Source of the DNA: an uncultured Collinsella sp.
Lineage (GTDB): Bacteria > Actinomycetota > Coriobacteriia > Coriobacteriales > Coriobacteriaceae
Reading direction: 5' to 3'
DNA length: 11,067 nt
Assembly (NCBI GenBank): GCA_900546085.1
Contig: URBS01000072.1
Span: 1 to 11,067, forward strand
Position numbers and translations under genes: made by a program. This document shows positions 1 through 4,992 of this stretch, in pieces. The notes beneath the pieces are model-generated. The model was not told the origin of the DNA and searched no databases. It saw nothing but the letters and a program-made list of their open reading frames with translations. The number at the start of each line of letters is the position of its first letter. Positions within the stretch are counted from its first letter, which is position 1.

Positions 1-48
1 GGAAAACGGATCATTTTGCCTTATCGCCAGGTCAATGATCCGTTTTCC
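1..48. repeat. Perfect 15-bp inverted repeat (stem-loop) at left edge
   Basis: GGAAAACGGATCATT at 1-15 is exactly complementary in reverse to AATGATCCGTTTTCC at 34-48, with an 18-nt loop. The repeat may extend past the window edge. It lies just downstream of the MATE stop codon on the minus strand, so it could act as a transcript-end structure. Its minus-strand 3' arm contains TTTT, but that run is inside the stem and followed by CC, so it is not a canonical intrinsic terminator. It could equally be a dispersed REP/MITE-like palindromic element; copy number cannot be seen from here. Confidence 0.7.
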
Positions 49-68
49 TCCGTCCCCTTCGGATCATT
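34..68. repeat. Alternative 9-bp stem-loop overlapping MATE stop codon
   Basis: AATGATCCG at 34-42 also pairs perfectly with CGGATCATT at 60-68, enclosing a 17-nt pyrimidine-rich loop. It uses the same arm as the longer stem-loop at 1-48, so the two structures exclude each other. The right arm contains two bases of the MATE stop codon (67-69). The 9-base word therefore occurs three times in 68 bp, twice direct and once inverted. Confidence 0.6.
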
Positions 69-1416
69 AGGCGGTGGCGCGGCCGAGCCAGTTGCCGCTG
101 TGGTGGTAGATGGTAAACATCGTGGCCGTGATGAGCCAAGTTACGGGGTAAACCAGCAGCAGGTGCTCAAGCGACGGATCGAACGGCATAATCGCAAACA
201 CCCAGATCACCCTGAGCACGACGGTGCCAAAAATCGTGAGCATCATAGGCTGGAAGCTCACGCCAGCGCCGCGGATGGAGCCGGACGCGTTTTCGATAAT
301 CGAGAAGATCGCGTAGAACGGCGCGATGAAATGAAGAATCGTCGTGGTGTAGGCCGAAATTGCGACATCGTCGATAAACAGACGCGAAAGCGGGCCCGAG
401 AATACCAGCAGCACGGCAGACAGGCCACCGATAAGCACAAACGACAGCACGAGCGACGTGTGGTATCCCTTTCGCATGCGATCGTAATTGCGCGCACCAA
501 AGTTCTGCGCCGAGAACGTAGTAATCGACACACCAAGCGCCTCGGTCACCATCCAGATAATGCCGTCCAGGCGACCGGAAAGACCCCAAGCGGTCGTAAC
601 ATCGGCTCCAAACGAGTTGACCGACACCTGAATCAAAACGTTGGAGATCGAATACGCCGCAGACTGAACGCCCAGCGGCAAACCGCACGAAAGCATGCTC
701 TTGCAAATGCCGCGATCGATACCGAGTTTGGATAGCGACAACCGCCACGCCCCCGGAGCGCGCATCATGCGGATCACAATCATCGTGGCATTGGTGCAGA
801 TAGTCAGCGCCACCGCGATGCCGCAGCCCAGCGCCTCCATATGCAACACAGCAACAAAGATGATATCCAGCACCACGTTAACAAGGCAGCCAGAGGCAAT
901 GATCACAGCGGGACCGCGCGTATCCCCCACGGCACGCAGCAGTGCGGTTCCCATATTAAGCAGCAGTGCCGCAACCATCGCGGCAAAATAACAGCGAGCA
1001 TAGGCAACGCCCTCGGCAAGTAGCTCGTGCGGTGTATTCATCAACACCAGCATGGGCTCGACAAAAACCATGCCAAGAATGGAAACGACGATGCCGCCCA
1101 ACAGCGCGAGCGTCATGGCCGTATGGACCGATCGGCTCAAGCGCTCGTCGTCGTGCTGACCAAAAAACTGACCGGTAATAACGGCACAGCCAGCACCCAC
1201 ACCGACGCAAAAACCAATGCAGAGCTCCGTGAGCACCATCGTGGCCTGAATGCCACCCAGCGCGAGCTTGCCGCCAAACTGACCGACGATATAGGTGCCG
1301 ATAAGCGTGTAAGCCTGCTGAAAAAACGAACTAAAAAAGATGGGAACGCACAGCGACAGCAATTGCTGCCAAATGACACCTTGCGTTGCATCGATAGCCG
1401 TAGATTTCTTAGCCAC
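67..1416 (-). CDS. MATE family efflux transporter
   Basis: Integral membrane antiporter of the multidrug and toxic compound extrusion (MATE) family, expected to export cationic drugs or metabolites using a Na+ or H+ gradient. The protein is about 449 residues, the usual family length, with a hydrophobicity pattern fitting about 12 transmembrane segments in two related halves. Family-like signatures are the early QQAYTLIGTYIVGQFGG stretch and, in the second half, SFGADVTTAWGLSGR followed by FSAQNFGARNYDRMRKG, matching the usual QNxGAxxxxRxRKG loop. I chose GTG at 1416 because GGGGAGGG lies just upstream; an in-frame TTG at 1449 would add 11 residues but has no ribosome binding site. It sits 124 bp downstream of the RNA methyltransferase and may be read through from it; I see no convincing own promoter. 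The substrate cannot be told from sequence. Confidence 0.93.
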   Translation of the reverse strand: MAKKSTAIDATQGVIWQQLLSLCVPIFFSSFFQQAYTLIGTYIVGQFGGKLALGGIQATMVLTELCIGFCVGVGAGCAVITGQFFGQHDDERLSRSVHTAMTLALLGGIVVSILGMVFVEPMLVLMNTPHELLAEGVAYARCYFAAMVAALLLNMGTALLRAVGDTRGPAVIIASGCLVNVVLDIIFVAVLHMEALGCGIAVALTICTNATMIVIRMMRAPGAWRLSLSKLGIDRGICKSMLSCGLPLGVQSAAYSISNVLIQVSVNSFGADVTTAWGLSGRLDGIIWMVTEALGVSITTFSAQNFGARNYDRMRKGYHTSLVLSFVLIGGLSAVLLVFSGPLSRLFIDDVAISAYTTTILHFIAPFYAIFSIIENASGSIRGAGVSFQPMMLTIFGTVVLRVIWVFAIMPFDPSLEHLLLVYPVTWLITATMFTIYHHSGNWLGRATA

Positions 1417-1540
1417 ACGCCCTCCCCAAAAGCGCACGTCAACCGACAAAACAGCAATTTAAACCAAAGCCAAAACCAGCTTAGCACCGACTGGCGGCGA
1501 CCGAAACACCCCGAATCAGAGCGCGGTTCGAGATATCTGC

Positions 1541-2455
1541 CTAGTGATACAAACCCGGCTGGTAGTGGTACTCGTTGCTCACGTGCGGGCACAGCTGCCA
1601 AAAGGCGACGGCGCTCGCCGCGGCCACGTTGAGCGAATCGACCCCGTGCGCCATCGGAATGCGCACGGCTCGGTCGCAGCCGGCAATGGTCTTGGCGCCC
1701 AAGCCGGCACCCTCGGTACCCATAAAAATCGCCAAGCGATCAATCTTCTGCAGCACAGGATCGTCCAGCGAAACGGAATCGTCCGTCAACGCCATAGCGG
1801 CACACGAAAAACCGGCATCATGAAGCGCGGCCAGGCCATCATGTGGCCACACGCGAGCCTCACTGCCAATACGCGTCCACGGCACTTGAAACACGGTGCC
1901 CATGCTCACGCGGGCCGAGCGACGATACAGCGGGTCGCAGCACGTAGGGCTCACCAGAATACCGTCGACATTGAGCGCGGCAGCCGAGCGGAAAATCGCG
2001 CCCACGTTCGTGTGGTCGACAATGCCCTCGAGCACGCACACGCGCACAGGGCGCTCCCCCGCCGCCTCGACAACGCCACCCAAGAACTCATCGACCGGAA
2101 TCTGACGCGGGCGACGAAACGCCGCGAGCGCACCGCGCGTCACGTTAAAGCCCGTCAACTGCTCCATGAGCTCCATCGAGGCCACGAACACCGGGGCCGG
2201 ACCCGCTCCCTCGCGCACAACCAGGCGCTCAAACAGCGGCACCATCTGGTCGAGCCATCGTTCACCCAAAAGAAAGCTCACCGGCTCGTATCCGGCACGC
2301 ACCGCACGCTCGATGACCTTGGCACTCTCGGCGATAAAAATGCCCTTCTGCGGCTCCAGCACGCAGCGAAGCTCACGCTCGGTCAGTCGCACGTAGGCAT
2401 CGAGCCGCTCGTCCTCGAGAGAATCGATTCGCAGCACCTCAACGGCATCAGTCAT
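1541..2455 (-). CDS. SpoU/TrmH-family RNA 2'-O-methyltransferase
   Basis: SPOUT-fold methyltransferase that would transfer a methyl group from S-adenosylmethionine to a ribose 2'-OH in rRNA or tRNA. Counting from the ATG at 2455 (304 residues), an N-terminal substrate-binding domain (about 37-110, with IAESAKVIERA) precedes the catalytic domain. The three SpoU motifs are present: motif 1 HTNVGAIFRSAAAL (N150, R156), motif 2 FMGTEGAGL (244-252) and motif 3 IPM..GVDSLNVAAA (266-280), which form the knotted SAM site. An upstream in-frame ATG at 2488 would add 11 residues; neither start has a strong Shine-Dalgarno sequence, and conserved sequence begins only after the second. It follows folA by about 110 bp with a hairpin between. 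Target nucleotide unknown: it could be RlmB-like or another 23S rRNA or tRNA enzyme. Confidence 0.93.
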   Translation of the reverse strand: MTDAVEVLRIDSLEDERLDAYVRLTERELRCVLEPQKGIFIAESAKVIERAVRAGYEPVSFLLGERWLDQMVPLFERLVVREGAGPAPVFVASMELMEQLTGFNVTRGALAAFRRPRQIPVDEFLGGVVEAAGERPVRVCVLEGIVDHTNVGAIFRSAAALNVDGILVSPTCCDPLYRRSARVSMGTVFQVPWTRIGSEARVWPHDGLAALHDAGFSCAAMALTDDSVSLDDPVLQKIDRLAIFMGTEGAGLGAKTIAGCDRAVRIPMAHGVDSLNVAAASAVAFWQLCPHVSNEYHYQPGLYH

Positions 2456-2501
2456 AGCAGCCAGCCCGCACCCTTCTTTACAGCACATCTATACCAAACG
2501 A

Positions 2502-2520
2502 GGCGACGCTAAGCGCCGCC
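2502..2520 (-). terminator. GC-rich hairpin between folA and the RNA methyltransferase
   Basis: Read on the minus strand, GGCGGCGCTTAGCGTCGCC folds into an 8-bp stem (one G-T wobble) with a 3-nt loop, and is followed by TCGTTT. The T-run is short, so it may be a weak or leaky terminator that lowers expression of the downstream methyltransferase, or only a structured spacer. It lies 13 nt upstream of the first possible ATG (2488), which slightly favours the inner start at 2455. Confidence 0.35.
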
Positions 2521-2564
2521 CCATGCATTCAAACAACCCGATGATACCGTTCACGCCAGACGAT

Positions 2565-3083
2565 TTACGCCTCAACGCGACGATACGTCACGAACTCATA
2601 ATCGACACCCTCGTCTCCCTCGCCCGCGGCAATCGTGGCAACCCCTTCGCGCCGCGCAACTTCCCACGCGGGATCGGCGTCCAAGTCGGGAAAGTACGTG
2701 TCCACGGGATGGACGCAGTGGTTATGCGTGACCTCGGCCTCCACGCAGTACGGCAAAAACTGCCGATAGACATCGCCGCCGCCGATCACCCAGGCAACGG
2801 GCTCATCGGCAACCGCGGCGAGCGCCTCGCCGATACTATGCACCACGTCGACTCCCTCGGGCGTAAAATCCTCGTCGCGCGTGAGCACGATATTGCGACG
2901 ATTCTTGAGCGGACGTCCACCGGGAAAACTCAGCAGCGTCTTGCGTCCCATGATGACCGGACAGCCCTTGGTACACGCCACAAAATGGCGCATGTCGGCG
3001 CGATTGGACACGACCATATCGCCCTCGCAGCCAATGCCCCAGTCGTCACACACGGCGACGATGGCAGAAAGCTTACACGTCAT
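2565..3083 (-). CDS. folA: Dihydrofolate reductase
   Basis: Reduces 7,8-dihydrofolate to tetrahydrofolate with NADPH in the cytoplasm, restoring the cofactor consumed by thymidylate synthase encoded just upstream. The 172-residue product has the family landmarks: SAIVAVCDDWGIG near the N-terminus, an acidic residue at D30 in the position of the catalytic Asp (RADMRHF), VIMGRKT (43-49), the NADPH-binding WVIGGGDVYRQFLP (98-111) and TYFPDLD (129-135). The usual Pro-Trp before the catalytic helix is replaced by Val-Val, as I recall for Clostridium-type enzymes. I chose the ATG at 3083, preceded by AGGTGG with 5 nt spacing; a GTG at 3092, directly after the thyA stop, is possible but has no ribosome binding site. 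The close spacing implies co-transcription and translational coupling with thyA. Confidence 0.95.
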   Translation of the reverse strand: MTCKLSAIVAVCDDWGIGCEGDMVVSNRADMRHFVACTKGCPVIMGRKTLLSFPGGRPLKNRRNIVLTRDEDFTPEGVDVVHSIGEALAAVADEPVAWVIGGGDVYRQFLPYCVEAEVTHNHCVHPVDTYFPDLDADPAWEVARREGVATIAAGEGDEGVDYEFVTYRRVEA

Positions 3084-3092
3084 ACCTGCCAC

Positions 3093-3941
3093 CTATACCG
3101 CAATGGGGATGCTCTTGACCTGCGGGCCGTGCTCGTAGCCCTCGACGATCAGGTCGTCGGTCGTAAACGCGTAGAAATCGTGCACATCAGGGTTAAGCGT
3201 TACCTTGGGCGCCGCAAACTGCGGACGCTCGATAAGTTCGCGGACGATGTCGACATGGCGGTCGTAAATGTGGGCATCGGCAATCACATGCAGCAGCTCG
3301 CCGGGAATCATATCGACCGACTGCGCGACCATCATCAGCAAGATGGCGTACTGGCACACGTTCCAGTTATTCGCGGCCAAAATGTCCTGGCTGCGCTGGT
3401 TGAGAATCATGTTGAGCGTCGGTTTGTCATCCTGCGGTCGCTGTGTCACGTTATACGTCACGCTGTAGGCGCACGGATACAGGTGCATCTCGGACAGGTC
3501 GCTAAACACATAGGTGTTCGTCATAATGCGGCGGCTGTACGGCGTGTTCTTAAGGTCGTACAGCACGCGATCCATCTGGTCAAAGTCGCCCTCGGCATAA
3601 TGGCTCTTCTGCCCAATCTGATACCCGTAGGCCTTGCCGATGGAGCCAGTCTCGTCGGCCCACTCGTCCCAAATATGGCTGTTGAGGTCATGCACGTTAT
3701 TGGACTTCTTTTGATAGATCCATAGGATCTCATCCATGGCAGATTTGAGGGCCGTACGACGCAAGGTAAGCGCCGGAAACTCCTCACGTAGGTCATAGCG
3801 TGCCGTGACACCAAAGTTTTTAATGGTATAGGCAGGGGTGCCATCCTCCCACACCGGGCGGACCTTTTGGCCCTCGGTGGTGGTGCCATGGTCCAGAATA
3901 TCGCGGCACATGGTTACAAACTGTTGATCAGCCTTGCTCAT
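3093..3941 (-). CDS. thyA: Thymidylate synthase (Bacillus ThyA type)
   Basis: Makes dTMP from dUMP, using 5,10-methylene-tetrahydrofolate as carbon donor and reductant and releasing dihydrofolate, which the adjacent folA product recycles. The 282-residue protein resembles Bacillus subtilis ThyA (about 279 residues) rather than the shorter E. coli form: EILWIYQKKSNNVHDL (71-86), IWDEW, GKAYGYQIG (102-110), the SRR phosphate-binding arginines (136-138), the nucleophilic cysteine C157 in YPCAY, the NQRSQD segment (181-186), HVIADAHIYDRH (218-229) and a C-terminal hydrophobic IPIAV. The ATG at 3941 has AGGAGGG just upstream; the frame stays open to 4256, but that extension is low-complexity, crosses the divergent promoter region and is not credible. 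It is the first gene of a probable thyA-folA transcript. Confidence 0.97.
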   Translation of the reverse strand: MSKADQQFVTMCRDILDHGTTTEGQKVRPVWEDGTPAYTIKNFGVTARYDLREEFPALTLRRTALKSAMDEILWIYQKKSNNVHDLNSHIWDEWADETGSIGKAYGYQIGQKSHYAEGDFDQMDRVLYDLKNTPYSRRIMTNTYVFSDLSEMHLYPCAYSVTYNVTQRPQDDKPTLNMILNQRSQDILAANNWNVCQYAILLMMVAQSVDMIPGELLHVIADAHIYDRHVDIVRELIERPQFAAPKVTLNPDVHDFYAFTTDDLIVEGYEHGPQVKSIPIAV

Positions 3942-3975
3942 TGACCCTCCTATCAGTCGCCTATAAGCGAGATTC

Positions 3976-3981
3976 ATTGTA
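3976..3981 (-). promoter_or_regulatory. Candidate -10 element for thyA
   Basis: On the minus strand TACAAT, one mismatch from TATAAT, lies 34 bp upstream of the thyA start codon, leaving a short leader that contains the AGGAGGG ribosome binding site. No good -35 hexamer is found at 16-18 bp spacing, so the promoter would be weak, activated or misidentified. Confidence 0.3.
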
Positions 3982-4022
3982 GCCCAGGCACATGCGGTCC
4001 CACAGCCCAAACATAAGGCCTC

Positions 4023-4046
4023 AATTTCTGGCATATGCCAGAAATT
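4023..4046. promoter_or_regulatory. 24-bp perfect palindrome, putative operator 1
   Basis: A perfect palindrome with core TTCTGGCATATGCCAGAA (4026-4043), extended by AAT/ATT on either side. It sits just upstream of the candidate -35 of the DUF134-NifX gene and shares the TGRCATATGYCA core with a second palindrome at 4082-4093. The size and symmetry fit a dimeric helix-turn-helix regulator. The DUF134 protein encoded directly downstream is the obvious candidate, by inference only. Confidence 0.65.
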
Positions 4047-4048
4047 CC

Positions 4049-4076
4049 TTGCGCAAATCTGCACGTTCGCTATTCT
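4049..4076 (+). promoter_or_regulatory. Candidate promoter of the DUF134-NifX gene
   Basis: TTGCGC (4049-4054) and TATTCT (4071-4076) are spaced by 16 bp and would place the transcription start at about 4083, inside the second palindrome. Both hexamers are imperfect (3 of 6 and 4 of 6 consensus bases). The arrangement of one palindrome abutting the -35 and one on the start site is what repression by a looping or co-operative repressor would look like. Confidence 0.4.
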
Positions 4077-4081
4077 ATTGT

Positions 4082-4093
4082 TGACATATGTCA
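4082..4093. promoter_or_regulatory. 12-bp palindrome, putative operator 2
   Basis: TGACATATGTCA is a perfect palindrome immediately before the ribosome binding site (AAGGAGG, 4097-4103). It matches the core of the palindrome at 4023-4046 in 10 of 12 positions, the differences being a compensating G/A and C/T pair. Centre-to-centre distance is 53 bp, close to five helical turns, so both sites would face the same side of the DNA. Confidence 0.6.
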
Positions 4094-4107
4094 GATAAGG
4101 AGGGCGC

Positions 4108-4872
4108 ATGGCAGGAAGACGCGAGAAACTGCGCCGCGTCGGGATCATCCCCGAATACCGCGGCTTTACCCCTGACGGCCTAGCCAGCGGAGACGCCATC
4201 GAGATGACGGTCGATGAGCTCGAAGTACTGCGCCTGTGCGACCTGGAAGGCCTCAATCAGGAGGCCGTCGCCCAGCACATGGGCATCGCCCGCGCCACCG
4301 TGGCGGCCATCTGCAGCCGCGCACATCGCAAGGTGGCAAACGCGCTGGTCAACGGGCGGGCGCTCGTCATCGAGGGCGGCAATATCGCGTACTCCCCCAT
4401 CACCGCAACGACGGCCGCATGGCCAGCAAAGGAGGTCGACACCATGAGGGTGGCAACCACGTACGACAACGGCAACATCTTTATGCACTTTGGCCGCAGC
4501 GAGCAGTTCAAGATCTACGACATTCAGGATGGCAAGGTACTCAACGAGCAGGTCGTGGGCACCGACGGCACCGGTCACGGTGCCCTTGCGGGCCTGCTCG
4601 CCAACGGTGGCGTGGACACGCTCATCTGCGGCGGCATCGGCGGTGGCGCCATCAACGCGCTTGCCCAAGCCGGCATCACGGTGTACGCAGGAGCTCAGGG
4701 CAGCTGCGACGCTTGTGTCGAGGCCCTTATCGCCGGAACGCTCGCACAGAACGGCGAGGCCACGTGCGGCTGCCACGGCCATGACCACGACCACGCCCAC
4801 GAACATGGCGAGTCCTGCAGCTGCCACGGCCATCACGAGCACGAGGGCCACGAGGGCTGCGGCTGCCACTAA
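4108..4872 (+). CDS. DUF134 HTH - NifX-like domain fusion with Cys/His-rich tail
   Basis: The 254-residue protein has three parts. Residues 1-95 form a DUF134/UPF0251 DNA-binding domain: MTVDELEVLRLCDLEGLNQE, a helix-turn-helix around QEAVAQHMGIARATVAAICS (51-70), then ALVNGRALVIEGGN. Residues 113-213 are a dinitrogenase iron-molybdenum cofactor (NifX/NifB C-terminal type) domain: MRVATTYDNGNIFMHFGRSEQF, with CGGIGGGAINAL (174-185) and CDAC (200-203). Residues 219-254 are a tail with 6 Cys and 12 His, including three CxCH motifs. NifX-type domains bind Fe-S or Fe-Mo clusters; here a metal- or cluster-sensing transcription factor or metal chaperone seems likelier than nitrogen fixation, because no nif gene is nearby. 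The ATG at 4108 follows AAGGAGG with 4 nt spacing. The gene is the only plus-strand gene, flanked by two palindromes and a terminator, hence probably a monocistronic, autoregulated unit. The exact ligand is unknown. Confidence 0.92.
   Translation: MAGRREKLRRVGIIPEYRGFTPDGLASGDAIEMTVDELEVLRLCDLEGLNQEAVAQHMGIARATVAAICSRAHRKVANALVNGRALVIEGGNIAYSPITATTAAWPAKEVDTMRVATTYDNGNIFMHFGRSEQFKIYDIQDGKVLNEQVVGTDGTGHGALAGLLANGGVDTLICGGIGGGAINALAQAGITVYAGAQGSCDACVEALIAGTLAQNGEATCGCHGHDHDHAHEHGESCSCHGHHEHEGHEGCGCH
4428..4446 (+). promoter_or_regulatory. Internal Shine-Dalgarno and ATG at the domain junction
   Basis: AAAGGAGGT (4428-4436) matches the 16S anti-Shine-Dalgarno almost perfectly and is followed, 8 nt after the final G of GGAGG, by an in-frame ATG (4444). 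That ATG is codon 113, exactly where the NifX-like domain begins. Initiation there would give a separate 142-residue NifX-like protein with the Cys/His tail (4444-4872) but no DNA-binding domain. Its spacing is better than that of the gene's own start. Confidence 0.6.
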
Positions 4873-4935
4873 CGGCACTGCACCGCGAGCTCGGGGCGCG
4901 ACGCTGAACGCAGCCCAACTATCAAAGCCAACAAC

Positions 4936-4967
4936 AAAGGCCACCCGGTAGCTTCCGAGTGGCCTTT
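4936..4967. terminator. Bidirectional intrinsic terminator between convergent genes
   Basis: AAAGGCCAC (4936-4944) pairs perfectly with GTGGCCTTT (4959-4967); after one mismatch three more base pairs extend the stem toward the loop. The arm ends in TTT on the plus strand and in TTTGTT on the minus strand, so it can terminate both the DUF134-NifX gene and the rnc-smc-ftsY-ffh operon, whose last stop codon is 26 bp away. The rest of 4873-4935 holds nothing recognisable. Confidence 0.8.
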
Positions 4968-4992
4968 GCCATATCAAGCTGGAATTACAGCC

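Noticed and set aside
1..68. CRISPR repeat fragment at the left edge
   Set aside because: The copies are inverted as well as direct, the word is only 9 bases, spacing is unequal, and one copy overlaps a stop codon.
1417..1449. TTG start for the MATE gene, adding 11 residues
   Set aside because: No ribosome binding site upstream, whereas GTG at 1416 is preceded by GGGGAGGG.
1417..1540. Terminator or promoter between the RNA methyltransferase and the MATE gene
   Set aside because: I found no stable hairpin with a T-run, and a TAAATT-like -10 lacks any acceptable -35 at the right spacing.
2523..3725. Long plus-strand open frame (400 codons) opposite folA and thyA
   Set aside because: It is antisense to two clearly recognisable enzymes, its translation is His/Arg/Gly-rich with no family features, and no ribosome binding site precedes it. 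GC-rich codon use leaves the opposite strand open.
4081..4086. TTGACA as a -35 hexamer for the DUF134-NifX gene
   Set aside because: A matching -10 would fall on the ribosome binding site and start codon; the hexamer is better explained as half of the palindrome at 4082-4093.
3942..4256. N-terminal extension of thyA by 105 codons
   Set aside because: It would run through the divergent promoter, both palindromes and the start of the DUF134 gene. The ATG at 3941 has an excellent ribosome binding site and gives the normal family length.
4444..4872. Nitrogen fixation locus
   Set aside because: Only a NifX-like domain is present, with no nitrogenase or cofactor-assembly genes; such domains are common in anaerobes that do not fix nitrogen.
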